36,862 bases of DNA from Gemmataceae bacterium. Lineage in GTDB: Bacteria > Planctomycetota > Planctomycetia > Gemmatales > Gemmataceae. The position numbers and the translations under genes are program-made. Positions 15,874 through 23,049 of this stretch are shown here, piece after piece (position 1 is the stretch's first letter; each line of letters starts with the position of its first letter). Where the stretch lies: positions 1-36,862 of the forward strand of contig SIAQ01000046.1 in the NCBI GenBank assembly GCA_009697105.1, in the 5' to 3' direction. The notes beneath the pieces were generated by a model. It searched no databases. It saw only the letters and a program-made list of their open reading frames with translations, and was not told the origin of the DNA.

Positions 15874-17334
15874 TCACCAAATCAATCCTTCTTTCGTGAT
15901 GATATGCATCTGAGAGAAGGGGGCCTGATCTTGGTTGGCAGAAATGAATAAGTGGTGCTTGCCGTTAACTTCAGGGCGGTAGTTTATCTCGCCGACTCCA
16001 TCAGCCAGGAGGGTCATTTCGGGGCTTTCGATCTGAAGAAATGTTTGATCTGTGGCCTTATTAACTCTAATTTCGTACGTGTTGCCGATCTGCATATCCA
16101 CGATGAACTCACGGCATAGACCGAGTGAGGACTTCCTCATTCTCGGATTGATATTGTCGTCCAGGGTGAGGAAAATGTTTGCTATGAACGTTGTCCTTGT
16201 GTTGAGGTTTACTTCAACTGCAGATTTATTTGGAAATGCTGCTACTAATGAATAGTTATGGAACAGGTATTCCTTGCTCGTGACAAAAATCGCGTGGCGG
16301 CCGGTATTTCGAGGAACAAACGACAATACAACGCGGAAGTTCCGAGGGATGTAGGCGCCCTTTACGATCACGCCATTGCCGTCGTGAATTTGCAGGGAGA
16401 CATCGTTGCCAGAATTCATGCCAATATTTACGCGTTTTCCGGCTTCGAGGTCACATTGATGGACCGAGACCCCGCGAAATGTGTTTGCGTCGGCAATGAC
16501 CAGGTTGCCAATTTTTTTGCAAGGTTCGAGCAGCGGAATCGGCGAGATGATTCGCCCGGGGATATTGTCCTTGGTGCCAAATTCGATGCCCTGCCAAAAC
16601 ACGCGCTCATTCGCCGGTAGGTCTTCGATACGGCCGACCTTCTCGGTTTTTTTGGGGTCGTCAGATTTTGGGGCCTCGGTCGTCTTGGGAGCCTCTGTCT
16701 TCCAGGGTACTTCTGACTTCGGGGCAGGAGTCGTGCGGAAATCGAATTGAGGTTCCGGTGTTTTTGTGCGTTTATCGTTCCAGCCCTTGCCGCCGTCGTC
16801 GAAATCCCAGTCTTTCTTGTCATCGAAGTCTCGCCGTGGCCAATCTTTTTTTTGTGCTTTGAAGTCCTCACGCAGTGGTTCCCGCTGGAGCACCAGGAAG
16901 AAGACCGCCGCCCCGCCGCCGCCGGCTAACAATAGACACGTGAACAGGCCGATGACGATGACGGCGATGATCGCGCCTGTGCCTGTGTTGCCCGTCGGTT
17001 CCGACGTCGGTCGGCGCGAACGCGGCGATGGGGTGGGCTTCGATTGCGGCGCGGTGTCGGCATGCTCGACCAGTTTACCCGTGACGATCTCTTCCTCTTT
17101 CTCCACTGGCGGCGGACCGACCATCGTCGCCACGACCACCTCACCGGCAGGATTTGGCGGAGCGACGACGGCGATCGGGCTCAACGGTTGCGTCTCGGCA
17201 GGCACAGGCTCAACTGGCAGTTCGGGAACCTTGAACGTCGCCTGACATTTTTGGCAACGCACCGTCTTCCCCGCCAGGCGTTCGGGCAACTCAAAATTCG
17301 CCTGACATTGCAAGCAGGAGGTCTTGATCGGCAT
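15874..17334 (-). CDS. Membrane protein with MJ0042-type zinc ribbon and PPC-like domains
   Basis: A 486-residue protein with a cytoplasmic zinc ribbon (Cys7-X2-Cys10 and Cys27-X2-Cys30, in TSCLQCQANFELPE and VRCQKCQATFKVPE), a Pro-rich linker with SPRSRRPTSEP, and one membrane helix near residues 122-148 (GAIIAVIVIGLFTCLLLAGG and onward). Outside there is a charged Asp/Lys/Trp-rich stalk, a Lys/Thr/Pro linker, and two beta domains that resemble bacterial pre-peptidase C-terminal (PPC) folds: GKRVNIGMNSGNDVSLQIHD to GRHAIFVTS, and GNTYEIRVNKATDQTFLQIE to KHHLFISAN. This build (zinc ribbon-TM-PPC) is common in Gemmataceae-type planctomycetes, where its role is not known. Signal transfer across the membrane is an inference only. 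Confidence 0.85.
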   Translation of the reverse strand: MPIKTSCLQCQANFELPERLAGKTVRCQKCQATFKVPELPVEPVPAETQPLSPIAVVAPPNPAGEVVVATMVGPPPVEKEEEIVTGKLVEHADTAPQSKPTPSPRSRRPTSEPTGNTGTGAIIAVIVIGLFTCLLLAGGGGAAVFFLVLQREPLREDFKAQKKDWPRRDFDDKKDWDFDDGGKGWNDKRTKTPEPQFDFRTTPAPKSEVPWKTEAPKTTEAPKSDDPKKTEKVGRIEDLPANERVFWQGIEFGTKDNIPGRIISPIPLLEPCKKIGNLVIADANTFRGVSVHQCDLEAGKRVNIGMNSGNDVSLQIHDGNGVIVKGAYIPRNFRVVLSFVPRNTGRHAIFVTSKEYLFHNYSLVAAFPNKSAVEVNLNTRTTFIANIFLTLDDNINPRMRKSSLGLCREFIVDMQIGNTYEIRVNKATDQTFLQIESPEMTLLADGVGEINYRPEVNGKHHLFISANQDQAPFSQMHIITKEGLIW

Positions 17335-17355
17335 AAGACAAACTGCCTATAGTGC

Positions 17356-17407
17356 CGCTTGCGGCTAAGCGCTCACGTATGGTCATGCGAACGCTAAGCC
17401 GCAAGCG
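17356..17407. repeat. Palindrome, family A, copy 2
   Basis: The left arm CGCTTGCGGCTAAGCGCTC (17356-17374) and the right arm 17389-17407 pair with two mismatches around a 14-nt centre. It lies between the zinc-ribbon gene start and the dsbB-like stop, 39 bp from the latter. Confidence 0.85.
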
Positions 17408-17445
17408 AAAAACCTAAATGCATTCTACGTGTTTCTCGCGATCGG

Positions 17446-18015
17446 CTACTTCGCCATCGGCACACGATAAATCTTTCGGCAACCATCCAGTTCGGTGGTA
17501 TACGGTGCGGGCGGCGTCGCCGGCGGCGGTGTCGCGCGGATGCTCGTCACCGCGAACACGAATCCCACCAGCATCGCGCCGAGGCCATGCGTCACATAGG
17601 TCCGCTGACTGAAGAGATCGCCAAGCAGCAGCGTCAGCACAAGCAGGTACATGATGAAGCTTTCGCCCGGCGCGGTGATTCTGCCCGTGACGCCGGCGGG
17701 GCATTCGAGAATCTCGGTGACATCGAGATAGAGATGAAACGCCGCGACGCATGCCCCCGCCGTGGCCGAGGCGAGCGCGAGCGGCGTAAAAGCCGCGCTG
17801 GGCACGCCGCGCATGAAGAGACCGAAGCCGAGGATCGCCGCCGTCGCCATGATGAACGCCCGCTGATACAGGCACAAGGGACAGGCTTTCAATTCCATCT
17901 CGAGGCTCAAATACAAGCTGCCGACAACGCCGCCCGCGCTGACGAACAGAGCGCCGCGGAGCCACAGGGATTGGAGGCTGGCAGCGAGGGGTTTAGGCGG
18001 ATTCGTTAATGACAT
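17446..18015 (-). CDS. DsbB-like disulfide bond formation protein
   Basis: A 189-residue integral membrane protein with four or five hydrophobic helices. The signature CPLCLYQR follows the first helix, with Cys45 and Cys48 forming the quinone-linked redox pair as in DsbB/BdbC. The second external loop has only Cys105 (TEILECPAG); the partner expected about 25 residues later is missing. The only later candidate is Cys179 near the C-terminus (ELDGCRKIY). It would re-oxidise a DsbA-like thioredoxin in the periplasm, using quinones. The start at 18015 follows AGAGG, which lies inside a longer in-frame N-terminus (from 18039). It is divergent from the luciferase-like gene, and no dsbA partner is in the window. 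Confidence 0.82.
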   Translation of the reverse strand: MSLTNPPKPLAASLQSLWLRGALFVSAGGVVGSLYLSLEMELKACPLCLYQRAFIMATAAILGFGLFMRGVPSAAFTPLALASATAGACVAAFHLYLDVTEILECPAGVTGRITAPGESFIMYLLVLTLLLGDLFSQRTYVTHGLGAMLVGFVFAVTSIRATPPPATPPAPYTTELDGCRKIYRVPMAK

Positions 18016-18041
18016 ATTACTGGAACCTCTTTTTTTCACTA

Positions 18042-18099
18042 TTCCGCTTGCGGCTTAGCGCTCTCAGGGCACGCGGCGAGCGCTAAGCCGCAAGCGGAA
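18042..18099. repeat. Palindrome, family A, copy 3
   Basis: Perfect 22-bp arms (18042-18063 and 18078-18099, with CCGCTTGCGGCTTAGCGCTC) around a 14-nt centre. It sits between two divergent start codons, which distinguishes it from the stop-codon-linked copies and argues against a pure terminator role. Confidence 0.95.
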
Positions 18100-18156
18100 A
18101 TACAGAAACACCGAACTCGCTTGCGTTCATCCACTTTCCATCATATACCGAACTGC

Positions 18157-19284
18157 ATGAAATACTTCTTCTTTCATCTCATGTCTTGGCCGTACTTGCC
18201 TGCGGATTTTGCGGAGAAGCACGATTCCGCATGGATCTGGATTCCCAACGATCTGTACGATCCGGTCAAAGGCCACGATCTTTATCGCGAATACATCAAC
18301 ACGCTGGCCTATGCCGACGAACTGGGCTTCGACGGCATCTGCGTCAACGAGCACCATCAGAACGCCTACGGTTTGATGCCGTCGCCCAACCTCATCGCAG
18401 CGGCGCTCACGCAACGCACACAGCGCTGCAAGATTGCCGTCATTGGCAACGCACTGCCAATGTACAATCCGCCGTTGCGCGTGGCCGAGGAGTTCGCCAT
18501 GCTCGACGTGATGTCGGGCGGGCGCCTCATCGCCGGCATGGTGATCGGCGGCGGGCCGGAATATTTCAGCTACCAGATCGATCCGACGACCGCGCGCGAG
18601 AAATTTCGCGAAGCGCTTGACCTTATCCTCAAAGCCTGGACGACGCCGGGGCCTTTCGAGTGGCATTCGAAGCACTACTATTTCCGCTACGTCAACCCCT
18701 GGCCGACGCCGTTGCAAAAGCCGCACCCGCCGATCTGGATACCGGGCGTCGGCAGTGCGGAGACGATCGACTTCGTCGCCCAGCGGAAATATTCGTACAT
18801 GGGCGTGCCGTACTTTCACATCGATGTGTTTCGCCGAGTGTTTGCGCAGTTCCGCGAGGCGTGCTCGAAGGCTGGCTACGAAGCGCACCCCGAGCAGATG
18901 GGCTGGGGCGTACCGATTTACGTCGCCGAGACCGACAAGCAAGCCCGCGAGGAGTTCGAGCCGGCGTTCTGGTACTTCGTGCGCAACCTCATGAAAGGCA
19001 TCGGCACGACGCCGCCGGGCTATACCAGTGCGAAGTCGGCGGCGGCGATATTGAAGAATCAGCAATTCTTCTTATATCAGCAACAGACCTGGGCCGACAT
19101 CGAGGACGGAGTCTTCGCCATCGTCGGCAGCCCGGAAACGGTCAGGCAGAAGCTCGCGCACTACCAAAAAGAACTCGGCGTCGGCGTCGTCCTCACCGGC
19201 TGCCAAACCGGCACGCTGCCGCACCACCTCGCCCGCAAAAGCATGGAGCTGCTGGCGCGCGAAGTCCTGCCGAAGGTGCGGTGA
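18157..19284 (+). CDS. LLM-class flavin-dependent oxidoreductase
   Basis: A 375-residue luciferase-like monooxygenase with a TIM-barrel fold that uses reduced FMN or F420. Family-typical parts are YADELGFDGICVNEHHQNAYG near residue 50, NPPLRVAEEFAMLDVMSGGR with the conserved AEE and DxxSGGR motif, and PHPPIWIPGVGSAETIDF. The C-terminal segment FAIVGSPETVRQKL is the usual substrate-side helix. The substrate cannot be told from sequence. Start ATG 18157 (MKYFFFHLMSW) is chosen; an upstream TTG at 18121 is less likely. There is no clear Shine-Dalgarno. It is divergent from the dsbB-like gene, with a family A palindrome between them and another 11 bp behind the stop. Confidence 0.92.
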   Translation: MKYFFFHLMSWPYLPADFAEKHDSAWIWIPNDLYDPVKGHDLYREYINTLAYADELGFDGICVNEHHQNAYGLMPSPNLIAAALTQRTQRCKIAVIGNALPMYNPPLRVAEEFAMLDVMSGGRLIAGMVIGGGPEYFSYQIDPTTAREKFREALDLILKAWTTPGPFEWHSKHYYFRYVNPWPTPLQKPHPPIWIPGVGSAETIDFVAQRKYSYMGVPYFHIDVFRRVFAQFREACSKAGYEAHPEQMGWGVPIYVAETDKQAREEFEPAFWYFVRNLMKGIGTTPPGYTSAKSAAAILKNQQFFLYQQQTWADIEDGVFAIVGSPETVRQKLAHYQKELGVGVVLTGCQTGTLPHHLARKSMELLAREVLPKVR

Positions 19285-19294
19285 TCTGTAATTC

Positions 19295-19352
19295 TTCCGC
19301 TTGCGGCTTAGCGCTCGCGTGGGATATCCTGAGCGCTAAGCCGCAAGCGGAA
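19295..19352. repeat. Palindrome, family A, copy 4
   Basis: Perfect 22-bp arms (19295-19316 and 19331-19352) around the 14-nt centre GCGTGGGATATCCT. It starts 11 bp after the LLM gene stop and ends 10 bp before the next start, so the right arm could reach the ribosome binding region of that gene. Confidence 0.95.
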
Positions 19353-19361
19353 TATTTGACC

Positions 19362-19922
19362 ATGACCCCCACCTTCGTCTACGCCCAGCTTAACGCTCGC
19401 CTGATGCCGATCGAGCGTGGAGAACGCTTCGAGGACCCGCTCCTCGAAGCGTTTGAGGCCAACGAACTCGGTGAAGTCACCGGCGGCGGGACGCTGCAGG
19501 CAGCCAACGGCGAGATCGAATATTGCGGCCTCGACATCGATGTTTATGACCTCGCCAAGGCCGTCCGATTCCTGACCAAGTTCCTCACGAAATGCGGGGC
19601 ACCGAAAGGCTCAATGCTTCAGTATGAGAAAAAGGGCAAGCCCGTCGAGACACCGTTTGGCGAGGCGGAGGGTTTGGCGCTGTATCTCAATGGCACGGAC
19701 CTGCCGAAAAAAGTGTATAAGGAGTGCGACATCAACGACCTTTACGAGGAGCTGAATCGCCTGCTCGGTAAACATGGCCGAATCGAAGGCCATTGGCAGG
19801 GGCCGAGCGAGACGGCGCTTTACCTTTACGGCAAATCGGCGAAGAAGATGCAGAGCCTGATCGGCGACCACATCGCGGCGTATCCGCTCTGTCAAAAGTC
19901 GCGGCTGGTGGTGATTGCATAA
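19362..19922 (+). CDS. Hypothetical protein (186 aa)
   Basis: A 186-residue soluble protein that starts MTPTFVYAQLNARLMPIERG. I recognise no domain. Visible features are an acidic, alpha/beta composition without signal peptide or membrane segment; a segment EYCGLDIDVYDLAKAVRFLT; the conserved-looking GLALYLNGTDLPKKVYKECD; and a C-terminal half SETALYLYGKSAKKMQSLIG. The repeated ALYLxG pattern (two copies) suggests a duplicated fold. The start ATG lies 10 bp behind a family A palindrome and has no clear Shine-Dalgarno apart from GCGGAA at the end of that palindrome. It follows the LLM gene in the same direction, but an operon is doubtful. Confidence 0.78.
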   Translation: MTPTFVYAQLNARLMPIERGERFEDPLLEAFEANELGEVTGGGTLQAANGEIEYCGLDIDVYDLAKAVRFLTKFLTKCGAPKGSMLQYEKKGKPVETPFGEAEGLALYLNGTDLPKKVYKECDINDLYEELNRLLGKHGRIEGHWQGPSETALYLYGKSAKKMQSLIGDHIAAYPLCQKSRLVVIA

Positions 19923-19928
19923 CAAAAG

Positions 19929-20034
19929 AGGCTCACGCAAAGCCGCCAGGACGCAAAGAAAGAAATCGAGAAACTTACTTCGATTTGTTTGTTTCAACCA
20001 CCTCTTTGCGCCTCTGCGCCTTTGCGTGAGCTTT
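19929..20034. repeat. Inverted repeat, family G (CTCACGCAAAG type)
   Basis: The arms GAGGCTCACGCAAAGCCGCC (from 19929) and CTGCGCCTTTGCGTGAGC (ending about 20031) are inverted, imperfect copies around an AT-rich centre. It starts 7 bp behind the stop at 19922. Repeats of this wording occur in many bacterial genomes. Confidence 0.7.
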
Positions 20035-20147
20035 TCTCCAAATCTGCGAAAACCCCAAGTTTCGCCTTTCCCTGAGTCGATCCATCAAGTAGAATTACGG
20101 GTGGTCCGAAAACCGGGATTCCTGCCCTTAAACATGCGAGTTTCGTC

Positions 20148-21521
20148 ATGCCGATTCAAACTGGCTGTCCCGACTTTCAATCGACGCTCACCACAGATCG
20201 CCGTAGCTTCGTCAAAGCGGGCGTGCTCGGGGTCGCTGGCTTATCGTTGTCGCAGCTTCTTCAAAGCGAAGCGCGGGCGACCGACGCGGGCCGACCGACG
20301 CGGCAAACGTCCGTCATCATCCTCTGGATGCGCGGCGGGCCGAGCCATATCGACATGTGGGATCCGAAACCCGATGCTCCCGTGGAATACCGCGGCGCGT
20401 TCGGCGTGATGAACACGAACGTGCCTGGCATCCAGCTGTCGGATATGCTGCCGATGTCGGCGCGAATTCAGGACAAATGGTCGATCATCCGCAGCCTGCA
20501 CCATCATGACGCGGGCCATTCGACGGGCGATCAGATTTGCTTCACGGGCTACAACTCCGGCCCGAACCCGGACGAGAACATTTTTCCGAGCATCGGCTCG
20601 GTCGTCGCGCGTCAGATCGGGCATCAGTCGCCGCAGCTGCCGCCGTATGTGATGATCCCTCGCATGGTTCCTGGCACCGGTCCTGGCTACCTGGGCATGG
20701 CGTACAAGGCGTTCGAGACGCAAGCCGACCCCGCCAATCCGGGGCCGTTCCGCGTGCCGAACTTCGCTCTGCCGACGGGCGTGACGGTGGAGCAAGTTGG
20801 CGATCGCCGCAATCTGCTGCAATCGTTCGATAACATTCGCCGTGAGATCGACAGCTCAGGCCAAATGGGCGCACTCGACCGTTACAACCGCCAGGCGTGG
20901 GACATTCTCACGTCATCCGCCGCGCGGACGGCGTTCGACCTCGATGCGGAACCGCAGCATGTCCGCGAGCGTTACGGATTCGAGCCGGCGTGGAATCCCG
21001 GCACCCCTGATCGTTGCGGTGCCCCGGCGTGGAGTCAACGCATTCTGCTCGCACGCCGACTGGTCGAAGCCGGCGTTCGCCTCGTCACCGTCGATCTCCG
21101 CTGGTGGGACACGCATGTGCTCGGTTTCGAGTCATTGCGGCTCGGTTTCTTGCCGCGCTGGGATCGTGCCTACTCCGCGCTCATTGAAGACTTGCAACAG
21201 CGCGGCTTGCTCGAATCGACGCTGGTCGTCGCCTGGGGCGAGTTTGGCCGTACGCCGCGCGTTAATAATAATGCAGGCCGTGACCATTACCCGAACGTGT
21301 TTAGTGCAGCGCTGGCGGGCGGCGGCGTGCACGGCGGGCGCGTCGTCGGCGCTTCCGATTCGCGCGGCGCCTTCCCACGGGCCAACGCGACGAGGCCGCA
21401 GGACGTGCTTCGCACAATGTATCAACACCTCGGCGTGGACGTGAACGTCAACTACACCGACGGCTCCGGCCGCCCGCACCCCGTGTTGCCGAGCGGTCGC
21501 GTGCTGGAGGAGTTGTACTAA
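20148..21521 (+). CDS. DUF1501 protein, Tat-exported
   Basis: A 457-residue protein of the DUF1501 family, abundant in planctomycetes and related to sulfatase/alkaline-phosphatase folds. The N-terminus carries a twin-arginine signal (TDRRSFVKAGVLGVAGLSLS, Arg18-Arg19), so it is exported folded. Family blocks are VIILWMRGGPSHIDMWDPKP near residue 56, DKWSIIRSLHHHDAGHSTGD near 120, and WGEFGRTPRVN with GRDHYPN near 365-385, where metal-binding His and Asp residues would be expected. The molecular function of the family is not established. In planctomycetes these genes usually pair with a DUF1549/DUF1553 cytochrome-like gene; no such partner is visible here. No Shine-Dalgarno is clear; the Tat motif at the usual distance supports the start. 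Confidence 0.93.
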   Translation: MPIQTGCPDFQSTLTTDRRSFVKAGVLGVAGLSLSQLLQSEARATDAGRPTRQTSVIILWMRGGPSHIDMWDPKPDAPVEYRGAFGVMNTNVPGIQLSDMLPMSARIQDKWSIIRSLHHHDAGHSTGDQICFTGYNSGPNPDENIFPSIGSVVARQIGHQSPQLPPYVMIPRMVPGTGPGYLGMAYKAFETQADPANPGPFRVPNFALPTGVTVEQVGDRRNLLQSFDNIRREIDSSGQMGALDRYNRQAWDILTSSAARTAFDLDAEPQHVRERYGFEPAWNPGTPDRCGAPAWSQRILLARRLVEAGVRLVTVDLRWWDTHVLGFESLRLGFLPRWDRAYSALIEDLQQRGLLESTLVVAWGEFGRTPRVNNNAGRDHYPNVFSAALAGGGVHGGRVVGASDSRGAFPRANATRPQDVLRTMYQHLGVDVNVNYTDGSGRPHPVLPSGRVLEELY

Positions 21522-21529
21522 CGGAATTA

Positions 21530-21584
21530 CCGCTTGCGGCTTAGCGCTCATCAGGGTACCCGATGAGCGCTAAGCCGCAAGCGG
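21530..21584. repeat. Palindrome, family A, copy 5
   Basis: Perfect 23-bp arms (21530-21552 and 21562-21584) around the 9-nt centre AGGGTACCC, itself mostly palindromic. It lies between two convergent genes, 9 bp after one stop and 4 bp from the other, where a bidirectional terminator would be expected. Confidence 0.95.
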
Positions 21585-21587
21585 CAC

Positions 21588-22949
21588 TCACCCATGCCTT
21601 CCCTTCTCCGCCTCCGTCAGATAACCCCATCTCAACGCCTGGTCTTGCGTGTAGTTCTTGCCGAGCGTTAATGCCGTCACCGCCTTCGCTAACTCGTAGC
21701 CCAGGTAAAACGCATGCGATGCGTCGATCTCGACCTTTGCTTGCAACTCCGCGAACAGCGTGAATGGGTTGGTGCCGCGCAGCCAAACATCGCGGCTCAT
21801 GATGTGTAGCTCGCCGCGCTCGGCGAAGAGGCGGAAGTTGGCGTCGCGGATGCTCGCTGCCAATTCGCGCAGCGTCTCCTCACCGTGGGCGTGCAGCTTT
21901 GGATCGCGCAGCATCACCAGGTTCGGCTCGCGGCGTTTCGGAACGACGTGCTCCGTGACGGCGAAATGCACGAGCCGACGCGCGAGGTCAAGTTCGCGCA
22001 CGCTGCTCTGCGCCCAGTTGATGACTTCCGTCGTCAGGACACTGCGGATTCCCAATTCCTGACAGAAACCCAACAGCAGAACGTTCAGGCCGGCCGAGTC
22101 CGCGTCGGTGAGTTCGGTCAGGTTGCCGACGCCCATCATCATCGCATCGTCGGGATAGCGCTTGCGTGTTTCGAGATAGCGCCCGAGCGACTCCGCGAAA
22201 CCGAACGCGATCGGTTCGAGGATCGGATCGATGCGATAGGGCACGCCACGTGAACGCAGAAAGTCGATCGTCTCCGCCAAGCCCGCGCATTGCGCCGGCG
22301 TATCGGGAACGGCGACGACCTCGCAGCCCCAATCGACAGCGTCGGCGCGATTGGTCGCATTGACGCTAAGCACCAATTCCGCGCCTGCCTTCGCTCCTTG
22401 AGCCGCCTCCCAATTGTCGAACGTATCGATCGAAACGCGAAGGTTCTGCTCGTGCAGCGCTCGCACGGCGACGCCGACATCCTGCCAGCGCGTGCCAGGG
22501 TCGCAGCCGAGATCGATGACGTCCGCTCCGTCCGCCGCCGCCTTCGTCGCGCGCGCGATCAGGTCCGCCAGTTGTAAGCGCGGTGCATGGTTGATTTCGG
22601 CGATGATTTCGATGTCGTACATGCCGTAGGTCGAATCGGATCGGTTGCTCGTGCCAAAATAGTCGGGCAGGTCGCGGAGATCGTTAGGGCCTTTTTCGAT
22701 ACGAACATTTCCCCATTGCGACTGCAACACCTCGAGTTCGCCGTTACAAAGTCCGGGTAGGATGACGCGCTCGGCGTCTGCGGGCGGCGTGAAGTGCCGG
22801 GCGATCCACGGCGTCGTCGCCAGCGCCGCGACGGTGATCGGCAACACGCCGACGGTGTGCGTGAACCCAACGCGCGGGGCCAGCTCGTCGAGCATTCGCC
22901 GAAGCGCCGGTTCCGCCAGCTTGCCCGTCAGGAACACGTAGTGCGGCAT
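21588..22949 (-). CDS. Dihydropteroate-synthase-like protein (methanopterin type)
   Basis: A 453-residue protein with an N-terminal domain of about 100 residues (MPHYVFLTGKLAEPALRRML, with TVGVLPITVAALATTPWIA), then a pterin-binding TIM barrel. Barrel signatures are IEIIAEINHAPRL, GADVIDLGCDPGTRWQDV, RVSIDTFDNWEAAQG and DAMMMGVGNLTELTDADSAG. This architecture belongs to the dihydropteroate-synthase-related proteins linked to tetrahydromethanopterin (H4MPT) biosynthesis in archaea, methylotrophs and planctomycetes, and differs from FolP, which has only the barrel. The C-terminal part (GYELAKAVTALTLGKNYTQDQALRWGY) is a further small domain. It would act in C1-cofactor synthesis in the cytoplasm. 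No other H4MPT genes are seen nearby. No Shine-Dalgarno is clear. Confidence 0.85.
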   Translation of the reverse strand: MPHYVFLTGKLAEPALRRMLDELAPRVGFTHTVGVLPITVAALATTPWIARHFTPPADAERVILPGLCNGELEVLQSQWGNVRIEKGPNDLRDLPDYFGTSNRSDSTYGMYDIEIIAEINHAPRLQLADLIARATKAAADGADVIDLGCDPGTRWQDVGVAVRALHEQNLRVSIDTFDNWEAAQGAKAGAELVLSVNATNRADAVDWGCEVVAVPDTPAQCAGLAETIDFLRSRGVPYRIDPILEPIAFGFAESLGRYLETRKRYPDDAMMMGVGNLTELTDADSAGLNVLLLGFCQELGIRSVLTTEVINWAQSSVRELDLARRLVHFAVTEHVVPKRREPNLVMLRDPKLHAHGEETLRELAASIRDANFRLFAERGELHIMSRDVWLRGTNPFTLFAELQAKVEIDASHAFYLGYELAKAVTALTLGKNYTQDQALRWGYLTEAEKGRHG

Positions 22950-22984
22950 GGTTTGACATCGATAATTATTGGCTTCCCCATATG

Positions 22985-23038
22985 CCGCTTGCGGCTTAGC
23001 GCTCGGAAAACCCCGCGTGAGCGCTAAGCCGCAAGCGG
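22985..23038. repeat. Palindrome, family A, copy 6
   Basis: Perfect 20-bp arms CCGCTTGCGGCTTAGCGCTC (22985-23004) and its complement (23019-23038) around the 14-nt centre GGAAAACCCCGCGT. It ends 12 bp from the stop of the ABC permease gene. Confidence 0.95.
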
Positions 23039-23049
23039 AATCCAGGGAC

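Noticed and set aside
18127..19065. Minus-strand open frame (312 codons) opposite the luciferase-like gene
   Set aside because: The plus strand encodes a clear LLM-family enzyme; the antisense frame is Arg/Val-rich and featureless.
11565..23038. CRISPR array made of the repeated CCGCTTGCGG units
   Set aside because: Copies are kilobases apart, palindromic, and separated by genes; there are no regularly spaced spacers and no cas genes.
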